Source: Cudoniella acicularis
Taxonomy: Eukaryota > Ascomycota > Leotiomycetes > Helotiales > Helotiaceae
Reading direction: 5' to 3'
Length of the DNA: 45,919 nt
NCBI GenBank assembly: GCA_013054445.1
Contig: JAAMPI010000278.1
Coordinates: 1-45,919 of the forward strand
Part shown: positions 26,148-37,498 of the stretch, piece after piece
How the letters are laid out: each line of letters starts with the position of its first letter
Numbering within the stretch: the stretch's first letter is position 1
Notes under the pieces: generated by a model
Database searches by the model: none
The model's input: only the letters and a program-made list of their open reading frames with translations
What the model was told of the DNA's origin: nothing
Translations under genes and position numbers: made by a program

Positions 26148-27818
26148 TCACTCCCGAGCTCTCAATGGCGTCCCCGTGGCAGTCTGGACTGTCAACACCG
26201 GGCATCGATCCTCGTTTTCTTCGTAGGTAAGCGACCCATTCGACCCGATCGCTAGTTTAGCAGCCTTTACAAGATAAAGCTCTTCTGTACCCCAGCTGTC
26301 CAGAACCGCGAACGAGTCGACATGGTGCACCGGAGATGATGATTTTCTTAGCTCGACGTAGAATGTTTTGTTTAATTCTTTGAGCGTAAGGGGTTTGGGA
26401 CGTGTTATGATTTAGTCGTATTTTTCGGGTGAATAAACTCAGAGGCCTGATTATTCTGTTGGCTTAGTTGTTGACTAGAAACCCGGGGTAGAGAATCAAA
26501 GTGGGGTTGTGAAGACTGGGGTTAAGCCTTCAAAGAAGTTGAGAACTCACTGTTAAAGTAGTGGGGAATCATATCCCAGTCCCATAGAAAGTCCGCTATC
26601 GAGTTCATTACGTCTTGAATATACTCGAGCCTTGCGTTAATCAATTGCTGTCCTGTCACGTTATACTGTGGTAGTAATGTGTTGCTCAGAGGGATTGAAC
26701 GGTTCGCTATCGGGAGATCTCTTGGGAATGAAGGGCCAGCCTGGAGAACCAGCCTATCATATACGACTTGGTTCAGGAAAGGCTTGAGGTCAAGATTCGA
26801 TTGCTCATAGCGCTGAAATTGTTAGTTCACCAGTGCCGAGTAAGAAGGCAGAGATCCAGATGGTAATTGCTGTGGTCCAGAATAAGTAAAGACTTTTGTT
26901 CTGGCTTCAGGGCACCGAGTCTAGCAAACTCTGTGACCGAGTCATGAAGTTCCGCGAATATCTCGATGCCTGCAAGGAGACATGCTTCATCGAAAAGATC
27001 TCTAACCCGGCTATTCCCAATTGTCCATGTGGGTAGAGATAACGTCGCCGATGTAATAGTGATATTGTGCTCCACCTTGGAACTGTTCTTGAGATCCTCG
27101 AGCATATCTACTACCGAGAGCATGAAATATTCTGCAGGAAACCTCCCGTATACGTGTGGAGCTGGGAGAAATCTGCTTTGAATCCATTGGGGGAGCCGCT
27201 TCCTCAGAGAGCTTATGTCGGATTGCGACCTCAGGCCTATGAACCTCGAGATGGGTGTTGAGGTGATGGGCGTTGAAGTGGCGGCTGCTCTGGCCGGAAG
27301 CAGGATTTTTGCCATGTTGGCGAAGCTCTCCTCTCGGGAGAGGCATTCCCACAAAGCTCCTTGTTGAGATCTTCCAACCACAAATGAATGGCTCCCAGCC
27401 ACAGAATGGCGACCTTAACTCTACAATACATCCGTTTGAAAGCCGAAGACTTACAGTAATTATAATAATCATCCGTTCTCGCAATAGTAAGCCATTCGGG
27501 GATGTTGTCTTTGTACGTATAAGTCGTAAACAAATATGTTTCACAGTAGCTGCCAGGGACACGCAGTGCGACACCCAGCATCGCGAAATTTGACGGGCCA
27601 TCGGCGTACACAGCAACTCTTCACCAAAGCGTCAGAGACTCCATCTTTAATTTGAAATTAGAAGGGAAAACGAACGCTTTGTGACTCTAAAAGTCAAGGC
27701 TAATAGGCTCAGATGGCCCACTCCAATGCCTTTTCCCACGCTCAAACGTAGAGGCTCCAAACGGAATCAATAGAAGTAAATTGAGTATCAACTCTCTCAA
27801 AACCCTCGTGGAAATCAT
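26148..27818 (-). pseudogene. Decayed Hsp70-like (actin-like ATPase) gene with signal peptide
   Basis: The ATG at 27818 opens a signal-peptide-like segment (MISTRVLRELILNLLLLIPF). Then follow PISLDF, where Hsp70s have an IxIDLG phosphate loop, and RVAVYADGPSNF. Later blocks read VKVAILWLGAIHLWLEDL, ESFANMAKILLPARAAA, NITITSATLSLPTWTI, FAELHDSVTEFARLG, SLLILDHSNYHLDL, LDLKPFLNQVVYDRLVLQ and a last exon from about 26370 to 26148 (TFYVELRKSSSPVHHVDSFA). The gene is broken: TAG follows LDF, the VAVY block is in another frame, a 2-bp AG excess at about 27340 shifts frame after NASPE, and two more shifts separate HLDL, GTGELTIS and YEQSN near 26800-26840. A GTGAGT donor at about 26550 keeps its form. 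The family match is to fungal Hsp70-like ATPases that lack a clear chaperone role. Confidence 0.62.
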
Positions 27819-28876
27819 TTTCAAGATTTGAAATGATTCGTTCTGTTTCTAGGGGGTTTCTTTCTTAATGGCCTCTTGCTGTGCCTTGCACTGCACCAAG
27901 GGGTCATGTTGTGCAACTATTGACGAGCCTGAAAGGATGCCAAAACATATTAATTACCGCCCTAGGTTTCCTTACTAGGCACAGTCTCAAAGGTTTTAAA
28001 TTACTTGACCGTTTCGCAAAGTGGCACAAAATACTTGAAAGGCTTTAAATAGCCACTAAATTAAAAAAGTTCTCGTACTCGGAGAATTAGGCTTTTCTGA
28101 GAGCTAGGCCCGGTTCAAACTACAACCACTCAGCTTCGAGGTCAAAGTTTGTCGGAAGGAGGCTTGAGAAGTGCGATCCATCCTGATCAGAGCAAGTGGG
28201 AGGCCAGCTATTTATGCACTAAATAGAAGGGAAAAGCAGAGCAAACAGAGGGTGTGAGGCTAGGCTTTCGACAAAATTATGAATGTAAAAACTTTAAAGT
28301 GAAAGCAGACCACTTACCACAAACAATGTTTGTGAGTTGCTATCCTTCGAGTATCCTAAATTGCTATTTTATGATTAGTTAGCCGCCGTTTTTCGTGGGA
28401 ATAGAAGCGGATTTACAAGTATTTCCCTTCTAGCAAATAAGCACTGAACTTACCTGTGAAAGGCTCTGCCATTTTTTTGACAGTAGAGAGTCATTCTGCA
28501 AAAAGAATCTGCAAAATGACAGGTCTCACCTCCCTTACTCATACAGTACCTAAGGCGAAAGGGAAAGCGTTGCACTACATATCACACTGTTCATGGCAAC
28601 TTACACACCGCAGTCTTTACATGATTAAGCCATCGCATTACTCGTATACAGCCATACAGCCGTCCGCCTACTCGAACATCTATACACCGCTCAAATATGC
28701 CAACCAGACGCCCCGCTATGCATTACAAAACGTTCACAACACAGAATACTCCGCCCTCACGGGTATCAAAACCAGCCAGCCATCTAAACGTCGTTGTGAT
28801 CCATCCGAATCATACCTTCTACCTTTCTCTAATTCACCGATCCCATATGTCATGCCTAAGAGAGGAGGTTGAAGGC
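27819..28876. other. Spacer between Hsp70-like pseudogene and rtc1
   Basis: About 1.06 kb. It should contain the old promoter of the Hsp70-like gene and the 3' UTR of rtc1. A plus-strand frame at 28456-28872 (138 codons) is antisense to the rtc1 3' flank, lacks a domain and has Tyr/Ser/His-biased composition, so it is not called. Confidence 0.5.
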
Positions 28877-31800
28877 TCAACCACCCTCGTCCCCAGGCGC
28901 TATAAGCTTGACGCTTTTCTTTCTTTCCAAGTTAACACCCACACCAAGAGCAACTCGCACACCTTCAACAGCCTTACTCTGATTGACCTCCCTATTGTCT
29001 CTTCTCACCGGCCTGCTCATCCCTCTCGCGGCGCCACCTGCGATAGCCTGCCCAGCGGCAGCTCTAGTGTTCTCCTTGACAAGCATTTCCAACTGCTTCG
29101 CCTTGGCTGCTTGGTCCTCTTCCTTCCGCTTGTTCCGCCACTTCCCGGGCAAACAAGCATGGAGACACCCTTCCAGCGGACAACAGCCGCCCGAATGCGT
29201 ATCGCCTTCGCCAAATTCCGGACCCGCATGCCATGCCTGCATGCAAACAGTATGTCCGCCGTGACCGCAGCCGGAACAATACCACCAGAGTGGTAGCTGT
29301 AAATCTGTCTCTTCTCCTTTCTCTAGCTCATATTCTAGATTAGATGGAAGCTCTCGATGCTTACAGATTGCACATTTTTCAATGGCTTGCTTACACCTGG
29401 GACACCACCATTGAGAGTCTGGTATCAATGGGTCGTTTTCAAGCGGTTTCTCACACGAGGTGCAGTAAAATCCCATGGTGATGTTTTCCTGTGCTACTGC
29501 GAAGATAGCAGGGTACAGAGGGTCGCACAGGTTGCGCAGCAGAGCGGCTTCCGTAAACAATTTCATCGACGTGAGACGGTGATGGTGTTGCTTTAATATC
29601 GCACCGGCTTGGATTTCATCGATTGCCCAAAGAGGAAGGAGGGGCCGAAAGAGAAGGATCATTGCTGCCGCATGAAGAGAGCCAGTTTGGCACTCGAAGT
29701 CAATCGAGCGCTGGACGAGGATCTCGGGGTCGATTGGCGAGATAGTGAAATCTGGATCGTGGAGCCAAGGAAGAAAATCGCTTTCAATTATATTGGGGTC
29801 GTCAGACATTCGTTCTCCATAGGGGCTCTTTGGCTTAACATCTCGATGAGATTTACTGCTGATGTTATTATTTCCTGATTGCATGGAAGGTTCTTGTATG
29901 CGGAAAACAGGGGGGTAGGCAGGATCAAACGGCATTCCGCTTCTTGGACCACTGCTGGTATCGCCCGAGGTAGTAGCAAAATCGTTGCCGATCGAGCTTT
30001 CTGACTGCGTAGGTACTTCTGAATCGACACTTGGACGGTGCTTTCGTTGGGAAGATAGACTGTTTTCCCAGCTTGAAACACGCTCTCTTAACAATCGACC
30101 GTTATCACTCCCTGCTGAAGAGCCCAAAAACTTGGCTTGCTGTGAATCACCAGATGTTGAAAACATTTGGAAGCTTTCTCCTGAATCATGGCGTTGGGGC
30201 TGTATTCGTTGAGGGGAATTATGGCGGCTGGAGTAGTCAAATCTTAGAGGCTGTTTTCTTTGCGGCGAATGGAAGTCTGGAACGGGGGAAATGGATTCAA
30301 TCCCGTAAAAGTCATACCCGTCAACACTTGAAGCTCTGTGATCATCCTGGACTGCCCCAGGAACTGGTATTGGATCGATTTTCGAGGTGGTGTGGGCAGC
30401 TTCTGGAAGGATTAATACATCATCTTCCACAGCGATTGGTGTATGCATAGCTTCTCTTGTTCGTGCCGCAATAGTGTCATGCATGGGACGCACCAACGGT
30501 GTTGCCACGTTCGATGTACTCTCTATCTCGTCTGCAATTATTGATTTTGCTCGACGATAGGGTGGACTTGGACGGGGAGTCTGGCCACGAGTTTGCTTTC
30601 GAGGCGTGTCTTCACCATGCTTTGGTGTGGCCTCGGTTTCAGTAACTTCCATTTTTATTTCTGGCTCTCGTGGCGGTTCTTGCACCATTAAACGGCGTTG
30701 CTGGTGATATTCTGCACGCCTGGTGAGAAGAAGATTCATAGTGTATCCAAGAACTCGCCATGTCTGCGCCAAACGATAATAACCGACGCCTTCGGCAGTT
30801 CTTGCAAAGTGCTCTGCAACCATGGCTGTTTGGACATTGGTTGGAGGATGATTTTGATCAGCAGTGGAATATTTTGCCATACGCAACATGTACCTATTTG
30901 AAAAATATTGATACGTTCGCTGGTTGATAGTAGAAGGAGCATGGCCTATAGCCATGACTTGCTGTGGCTTATAGAGTCCAGTAACCTTAACCGCGTCATC
31001 CAAAGACATGACTTTATTATCTGTCATACCTGTAATGCTGGGTGGGGTTGTGCTCAGCAATTGCATGGAACGTCCGCTATTTCTCCGTCTATGCGTCTTC
31101 TTCTGTCTTGGACCTAAGAAGCTACCAACAACATCCTCTTCTGAATCGCTTCGACTGACACTCAATATTGGTACGCTGGTATTGTGCTGAAAACTGGGTG
31201 ATACTTCCGGCGATGTGATTGAGGGCCGAGAACGCCTTCGCGGAACTTGACGTTCTTCCAGTACCATCAGTACATCTCCAGACGAGGAGAAAGAGAAATT
31301 CGATAGGGCTCTACGCTCTATAACTCTCGGCGAGAAAGCAACATCAGTCTGGGCAAAGTGACCTTCCCTGTCAACTGTCCACAACAGGTCTCTCGTATTC
31401 CAGAGAAGCCCTGTTGGAGCGTAGTCACACCGCTCAATCTCCTTAAATGGTAAAGAAGACCTAGCAAGGTCCCAAATATGCACCGTAGGCACCTGGTTTC
31501 GATTTGCAGCTGCATCATCGTACGACACAGCAATTTGCGCAGCTCTCTTTCCCTGAGCTGTAGCAGACCAACAAGCTGGTCGCCATGAAACGGTCGACAC
31601 CGCCGGAGCGGGTGTCGTGAATGTATATCTTGGCTTCTGGTTTCTGTCGGCTTTTTTCGACATATCCCAAACATGGCACACTCCGTCCGCTCCACCACTC
31701 ACCAGATGATCTCCATCCGGATGCCAGTCGATCGAGAGACAAGCACCCTGGTGCGCACTTAGCTTGAGCACAGGAGCGCTTGGCTTTCGAACGTCCCATT

Positions 31801-32617
31801 TCTGAATCACTCCAGTATCCGTACAGCATGCAAATTCCATCCCGTCAGTCGGCGACCACTTGACATCTCGTACTGCCTCTGCATTGCACTTTAAGTGCTG
31901 CCATGGCCGATAAGCAGCCCCGCCCCTTCCCGCAACGGGCACCCTTAAATCGAAACTCCTTACCGTTGTATCTTGGCTCGCCGATAGAAGCCAATTGCCT
32001 TTGAAGGGGCTTATGGCAAGTTTGTGGACTTGTCGATTATGCTCCTGTATCCGGACCACCTCCGAGCCTTCTCCCGCGCGATTGAGGTCGTAGATCGTGA
32101 TCCTGCCATTGCCACAAGCCGTAATGATGGATTTATCCAGCGCGCCATGCGACCACTTGACTGCTTTTATATTCAGCTGATCCGGGGTTGCTGCCGACAA
32201 GTCGTGGGTTGTCGCATAAGAGGATATAATAGCTCGAAGATCGACGTCTTCGGTGACTGTTGACCCCTCCACCCTCAGAATTTTGAACACTTTCGAACCC
32301 GCGATCACGGCGCGCTGTCCATCGGGCGACTTGTCCAGACACGTAATGGGTGCTCCGGCTGAGTATATCGTGTTCTGCGATGCGCTGGGTCGGAGCTGGG
32401 GAGAATCGACCGCGACAGTGTCATTGCTGTCGTTCGTGGCAGCGGTGGCTGGCCGCCCCAGCAGCGTCCTCATGATCTTGCCCTTATTCATCCTGGCGGT
32501 GGCAGACGGTTTGCCATTCAGGGCGGCATTTTTGATTTGCGCATGGAGAGATTCCCGTTGTTCTCTCAACTCACGAGCCACGCCCACGGCAGTATCCCAG
32601 GGCGGTCTGGGGGCCAT
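28877..32617 (-). CDS. rtc1: Rtc1/Sea2 (WDR24-type) subunit of the SEA complex
   Basis: Intronless 1246-aa protein. The start is the ATG at 32617 (MAPRPPWDTA), which has a good AAAATGG context; the frame extends upstream only to a non-ATG codon. A WD40 beta-propeller covers about residues 80-430, with clear WD units such as LAISPFKGNWLLSASQDTTV and SIDWHPDGDHLVSGGADGV. A long Ser/Pro-rich region with a helical insert follows. At about 1050-1161 lies a cysteine-rich zinc/RING-like module: CTSC, CPRC, CAIC, CSGCGHGGH, CPLEGC. This order matches yeast Rtc1/Sea2 and animal WDR24. These are SEACAT/GATOR2 subunits at the vacuole or lysosome that control TORC1 in response to amino acids. The tail is basic and helical. 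No frame damage is seen, unlike the adjacent accessory genes. Confidence 0.95.
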   Translation of the reverse strand: MAPRPPWDTAVGVARELREQRESLHAQIKNAALNGKPSATARMNKGKIMRTLLGRPATAATNDSNDTVAVDSPQLRPSASQNTIYSAGAPITCLDKSPDGQRAVIAGSKVFKILRVEGSTVTEDVDLRAIISSYATTHDLSAATPDQLNIKAVKWSHGALDKSIITACGNGRITIYDLNRAGEGSEVVRIQEHNRQVHKLAISPFKGNWLLSASQDTTVRSFDLRVPVAGRGGAAYRPWQHLKCNAEAVRDVKWSPTDGMEFACCTDTGVIQKWDVRKPSAPVLKLSAHQGACLSIDWHPDGDHLVSGGADGVCHVWDMSKKADRNQKPRYTFTTPAPAVSTVSWRPACWSATAQGKRAAQIAVSYDDAAANRNQVPTVHIWDLARSSLPFKEIERCDYAPTGLLWNTRDLLWTVDREGHFAQTDVAFSPRVIERRALSNFSFSSSGDVLMVLEERQVPRRRSRPSITSPEVSPSFQHNTSVPILSVSRSDSEEDVVGSFLGPRQKKTHRRRNSGRSMQLLSTTPPSITGMTDNKVMSLDDAVKVTGLYKPQQVMAIGHAPSTINQRTYQYFSNRYMLRMAKYSTADQNHPPTNVQTAMVAEHFARTAEGVGYYRLAQTWRVLGYTMNLLLTRRAEYHQQRRLMVQEPPREPEIKMEVTETEATPKHGEDTPRKQTRGQTPRPSPPYRRAKSIIADEIESTSNVATPLVRPMHDTIAARTREAMHTPIAVEDDVLILPEAAHTTSKIDPIPVPGAVQDDHRASSVDGYDFYGIESISPVPDFHSPQRKQPLRFDYSSRHNSPQRIQPQRHDSGESFQMFSTSGDSQQAKFLGSSAGSDNGRLLRERVSSWENSLSSQRKHRPSVDSEVPTQSESSIGNDFATTSGDTSSGPRSGMPFDPAYPPVFRIQEPSMQSGNNNISSKSHRDVKPKSPYGERMSDDPNIIESDFLPWLHDPDFTISPIDPEILVQRSIDFECQTGSLHAAAMILLFRPLLPLWAIDEIQAGAILKQHHHRLTSMKLFTEAALLRNLCDPLYPAIFAVAQENITMGFYCTSCEKPLENDPLIPDSQWWCPRCKQAIEKCAICKHRELPSNLEYELEKGEETDLQLPLWWYCSGCGHGGHTVCMQAWHAGPEFGEGDTHSGGCCPLEGCLHACLPGKWRNKRKEEDQAAKAKQLEMLVKENTRAAAGQAIAGGAARGMSRPVRRDNREVNQSKAVEGVRVALGVGVNLERKKSVKLIAPGDEGG

Positions 32618-33916
32618 TTTGAAAAGCTGCGAGGTGATTGGCAAACGTCGAAATCTAGTCTGTGTTCCATAAGTGGATCTATTTCTTGAATCTAAACAAA
32701 CGTCGCCCTTTCAACTGTATTTGAGGCTTCGAAGAGGCATGAAATATCGTGAAAAGCTTTACAGCCACGTTGCGACCCCTTTCGTAGAAGGCGGGCGAGT
32801 GCCCCTTGATGTGGCTAGAAGCTTAAGCAGGCGGCACCCGAGTTGGATGCTGAAATTAAGCGGTCATGTAGGCCATCTCTTTGTGGAATAGAGGACATAA
32901 TTATTCCGTGAAATGCATGAGAGGCCTCGGCATGTGGCTTGCAAGTTCCCATGTCAAGGTACTTTCCTCTTGCTGTCATAGCTAGCTAGAAGCACTTCTG
33001 AAGGCCTTCCTCTCTCGTTGTCTTCTCTTGGCGCCATCTCCTCGCCGCTCTCGGGCATGAGAATTTCTCTAATTTATGTAGCAAAGCATGTTTCGCGATG
33101 CAAATACTTGCCTAGGCTATGAGAGTATTATATTATTTCAAAACAGATTATCTGTCGTGTGACCTTCGGCTTCAACCTCCACGTCAACTGGCAAATCAGA
33201 GCTCGCCGTTACATGCTCCCCACTCCATTTCGAGACAAGCTCAATTATTTTTCCCAACGGGCTTGCAGCTTGGGAAAGTAGTGGTCCACGTTATTTGTTC
33301 CTTTCATTCAGGGGTGCTGAGTGAGTTTTGGAAGATGCAGAGTGATAAGTGTGATATATACTTTCGCAACCTTCGACTCAACAAAGTTGGGCAATTTTGC
33401 TAGTGGCGAGATTCAAAGCAACTTTTCTTAAGTAGATTCAACCAGAAATCGGGCCCTCGGAAATGTCGGTTCAAGTTCCCGTTGAGATAAACGACTTTCC
33501 ATAATATTTGTAAGACGTTGTTCCACAGAGTCAACTAAGTAGTACCTACTAATTCGGACCTCCGTCCGTCCCTCCGAGGAGATGTAAAATAACACATCAA
33601 TCAAGATTTACACGTCCAAAAAAGAGTAAATCGTTCGCAAGAAAGTCAGTGCAAGGCATGCAGACCGAAATTTGATTATTGCAAGTGTAAACTTTGCTGT
33701 ATCTACCTTGTAACCTCGCTCGGCGACTCTTTCCTGCAATTTGGAGGGGTTTTGCTTATGGCACATGCGCTGCAGGGAGCACTTCTCCTTGAGTTAGGGA
33801 ACTGTTTCGAAAGGGACTCTTTATCGAAATCAAAACTGGCCATAAATCACACGATATAATCCTCTATTTTTGAGTTCTTTCCTCCCCTCTCTCTAAATTC
33901 AATAGCCAACTCTCAT
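32618..33916. other. Spacer upstream of rtc1 and downstream of P450
   Basis: About 1.3 kb between the rtc1 start and the P450 3' end, both on the minus strand. It holds the rtc1 promoter. Frames at 32673-32891 and 33119-33403 (+) are short and have no domain. No repeats or RNA genes were recognised. Confidence 0.5.
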
Positions 33917-36185
33917 TTATACCATGGGATCCCGCTCTTCCCACTGCACTTTCAATCCAACATACCTCGCTGCAAACGTACACTGCAAATTCTTCTCGGC
34001 CTTCAGACCCATAAAACTCCACTTGAAGTCCGAGAAAAGCATCGGTATCATCTTGGAGTAGGTTCCTTGAGCAAGATCTATTCTCGAGTTAATATTGGTT
34101 GTTTGATGCACACTCGAATTCTAATTTAAGGATTGTGGTTTGGTGCAAGAAGGAGGATTTTGAATGGTTGAAGGGGACGGGAGGGAAAGATCGGTACGTA
34201 CACTTCCCCGGACAAGAGCGCCCTCCAGCGCCAAAATACAGGTTGTAGGTCTTTGTTTATACCCATTAGCTACTTAATTCTCTCCGGAAGAGGGAAGGTT
34301 ATACTTACCAAGATGTTTCAACTGCTCTGCACTGTATTCTAACCACCTCTCCGGTCGCCAATCCTCCGCATCCTCGCCATAAAAACTCTTATCTCGATGG
34401 AGAACCCACATGTTAATCCCCACGTTCGTCTGAGCAGCAACACAGCCAGTTAGCCCTTGTCTTCACTCCCCAAAAGACCCACAGCGTCACCCAAAACAAA
34501 ACTGGAAAAATATCAACATACCCCCTCCGGCAACCTCCACCCCTCCAACTCCGCCCCACTCTCAGGAACAGCCCTCATAAGCGGCATGCCCACAATACCA
34601 TGTAACCACATACTCTCTCTTAAACACACCCCCAAAAACTTCAACTCCTACACCTCCCTGATCCTCGGTGGCAAACTCAATTTCCCTTCTTTCCTCGCTT
34701 CGTTAATCTCAGCATGAATACACTCCTGACAGCCGGGACGGCTGAGAACGTTGGCGATGAGTGTGCCAACTGTGATAGCGATTGTTTCTACGCCAGCGCC
34801 GAAGTTTGTCAAGCAGATGCTGGATATCCAGCGGTCTTTGCCTTGGAGGAGGGGCCGCATGGATTGTAGGGAGAGGAGTTTGGCCAGGATATCGGTGGAT
34901 GGTTGGGTTCTAGTCGATCGGTATTCCCTGAGGAGGGTTTGTGTTGCAGCCGGTTCTTGAGCTGGGCCATTGGAAACTGTATTCAGGGTTTGTGTTAGTG
35001 ATGAGGGATGTGGTGAAGAGCATTCGCGGGAACACCTAGTCATGATACACCATGGGGAATGTCACACAGGAGTACCTGCTTAGAGGTGGTCTTTTGACTG
35101 AATAAATAAGCTTCCCGACCATGTGCTTTCACGAATTTTAGACAAGGGATTGAATCCGGTAGCTGAGTTCTTAAATCTGGCGGTAGGAAAAACATTAAGG
35201 CCTGGTGGTATATCAAGACCAAGCAGACCCGCAAGGGAAAATATAAACGTACAGCAAAAGGACTCTCATCCGATGGCTTTTCAATATTAGTTAGAATCCA
35301 CGGTATCAACAGCCCAAAAATACGACTCAGCGAAACGGTCGGTAAGTTCCCAATTTGGTGAGTAATAGCACTCAAGACTCTGTGTAGGAGTAGGAAATAT
35401 CCAATGACAATGATGTACTTCCACGCACTATGGATTGCACGGATAGATCCGTCGTCTTTGCCAGCTTCAACCATGCTCTTGCATTTGGAGAATGTGGCCG
35501 TTGAGAGACAATCCAGGAAATATTTAGCAGGCAAGCTGAGGTATCAAGAGCTGTACCGTGACTGACAGACCTGGAGCAAACATGTTGAGGAACATGTCCA
35601 AATCCACACTACGACCAGCACGCTCATGCATGATACGAATATCCTTCGTTAGTATCTCATCCAGATTCTCCTCATAATCTTTCACGGCGTCTGCTGTATA
35701 AGCTGGTTCGATTGCTCGTCTTTGCATGCGGTATTTCTCCATATTCACCTCGGGGAGAAAATCGAGATCGTCGGGGCCTCTCCATCCACAGTCGCTCGTC
35801 CCTAAATGCCAATCTGATTTTCGAAAATTGCTTCCGGCTCCTGCAAAAATTTAGAATCATAATGCTGCATCGTAATACTTCAAGCAGGCAAGCGAGGAAT
35901 ACCATAAATATTCCTGAATGATTGCGGACTTGATACCATCGCTTCCTTCGGCGCTATTCGCACAGTCGGCCCGTACTTCTTATGCAAAGCCATGTCGACG
36001 AGCGGTCTTTTGTATTCTCTTGTTCGTTGGACAATCCATAGCCTAGTGAGACTGGCTAGGAAAGGACCCGGAACGTTGCGCAATAGCGAAAGTCAATTTT
36101 GAATCAACAGGTAGAGCAATCCTATAATGCCGATAACCAAAGACAAAACTGTGTTTGATAGTAAAGAAGCCCGAAAAGAATCCAT
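33917..36185 (-). pseudogene. Cytochrome P450 pseudogene, full length but broken
   Basis: All P450 landmarks are present in order. The ATG at 36185 opens a membrane anchor (MDSFRASLLSNTVLSLVIG). NVPGPFLASLTRLW is the proline hinge, followed by KKYGPTVRIAP, IYGAGSNFRKSDW across a clean intron, MEKYRMQRRAIEPAYT, TFSKCKSMVEAGKDDGS and the I-helix NFGAGVETIAIT. The K-helix region, WRPERW, the heme loop FGAGGRSCPGK and a C-terminal exon ending at 33917 follow. Lesions: TGA at 36095-36093 just after the anchor; an acceptor-like junction near 35514 that reads TG instead of AG; TAG at 34650-34648 directly before ELKFL; and the K-helix ExxR reads ESMW (Trp codon at 34608-34606), losing the invariant Arg. 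Other introns look normal. In life it would be an ER-anchored heme monooxygenase; the substrate cannot be told, and no biosynthetic partners lie nearby. Confidence 0.85.
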
Positions 36186-36937
36186 AATCTGGTGGTCATT
36201 TCCTGATCTGTGCTCAGTCTGTCTTTTCATGGGGTGGGGGGAAACACATTCCTAGATCGAACAGAATTTAAGAGATGAAGTTGAAAGAAACACCGGGGAA
36301 CGAAGCCGTCCGTTATTGTACATAGCATTGTGGTGATCGTACCTACATGGCCACACTAATGCACGGCCGGTTCATGTGTAGCGCTGATATCAGCTCTTTG
36401 GAGCTTGCCTAGGTGAACTTAGAACACTGCAGCATTTGCTATCAACCTTGCACTTTTTGGAAAAGTGTCTGGGTAATTCACGTGCATACAATCAAGGCAA
36501 GAGATATTCGAAGCAGAAGATATTCATATTACAACCCGAGAAGATCTAGCACTAAAATCTATACTTATCGAATTTACCGAGTACTTCGTGAACTAGGAGG
36601 AGCATCAGCACCACTATCCTAAACATCGGGCTTGAAATTTGCTCTAAATCAAAACCCGGCCCGGAAGCCGGCTATGTTCAAATTCAACTCCGATGATGGA
36701 GCCGTATTCAGATTCGGACTTGATTATCGGGATTGCCGACATGGAATTGCGAACTGACGAAGTATTTACTAAGAACCGTTACCTAGATATGTCCGACTCA
36801 GGCCTCATGATTGGCTACAGAACTAACATGCTTGATACGGTTTGCAGGGGGTTTGAAAATCATAAAGAGAACGATTTCCAGGTTTTGTCAAGAATGTCAC
36901 TCGACTCCACGAATCGCTAAATTGTGACTCTACTAAA
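36186..36937. other. Divergent spacer, P450 pseudogene / GNAT gene
   Basis: About 750 bp between divergent genes, expected to hold the GNAT promoter. A frame at 36693-36920 (+) ends 18 bp before the GNAT start; it has acidic, unrecognised content and is not called. The block around 36650-36670 is locally GC-rich with repeated CCGG. Confidence 0.45.
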
Positions 36938-37498
36938 ATGACCGCTCCACAAGCAAAGAAATTCCGGAGCTCACTCGAGACGCCTCGCTTGTCTCTGAGT
37001 CTGTACGATACCACGACCAATAACGATGCAGAGTGGTTTTCGCGATTCTTGACTCATCCAGATGTCACTGCAATGATGCCCGTTTCCATCCCCATCAACA
37101 TAGAAATGTTGAAAGCCGCAGAGACGATGTGGGCGATTACAACTGAATTTGGGAACGGCTATGAAGGCTTTTTCACGTACATGATCCGGCTTAAGGGTAG
37201 CGAGGAAGTCGTCGGATGTGTGACATACAGAAAAATGTCCGAGCTGCCTGATTTTGGGTACGGAGTGCTGCCAGAGTACTGGGGAAAGGGTTATGCAACA
37301 GAAGCTAGTGCGGAGGTCTTGAGGTATCTTACGAAAGAGGTTGGGCTGCGAACCATCATTGCGGAAACAAACAAGGGACACCAGGGCTCGCAGAATATTC
37401 TAAAGAAGTTGGGATTCGCCCACGACGTGGACATAGACTTTCCCGAAGAAGAGGGAGGACCGGTGGAGATGTTTCGTTACGATGTGAAGGGCGAGTGA
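36938..37498 (+). CDS. GNAT-family N-acetyltransferase (RimJ/RimL-like)
   Basis: Intronless 186-aa protein, the usual length for a single-domain GNAT enzyme of the Acetyltransf_3 type. The core follows the family order: an N-terminal LETPRLSLSLYD strand; the VVGCVTYRKMSELPDFGYGV strands at about 91-110; motif A, where acetyl-CoA pyrophosphate binds, as PEYWGKGYATEA at 112-123; and motif B, with ETNKGHQGSQNILKKLGF at 143-160. Such enzymes move an acetyl group from acetyl-CoA to amino groups of small molecules or protein N-termini; the substrate cannot be told. The start at 36938 has an AAAATGAC context, and the frame is undamaged, unlike those of several neighbours. It lies divergent from the broken P450 and shows no operon-like link. 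Confidence 0.88.
   Translation: MTAPQAKKFRSSLETPRLSLSLYDTTTNNDAEWFSRFLTHPDVTAMMPVSIPINIEMLKAAETMWAITTEFGNGYEGFFTYMIRLKGSEEVVGCVTYRKMSELPDFGYGVLPEYWGKGYATEASAEVLRYLTKEVGLRTIIAETNKGHQGSQNILKKLGFAHDVDIDFPEEEGGPVEMFRYDVKGE

Noticed and set aside
28456..28872. 138-codon plus-strand open frame next to the rtc1 3' end
   Set aside because: It is in the flank antisense to rtc1, has no domain and no leader, and its Tyr/Ser/His bias is not protein-like.
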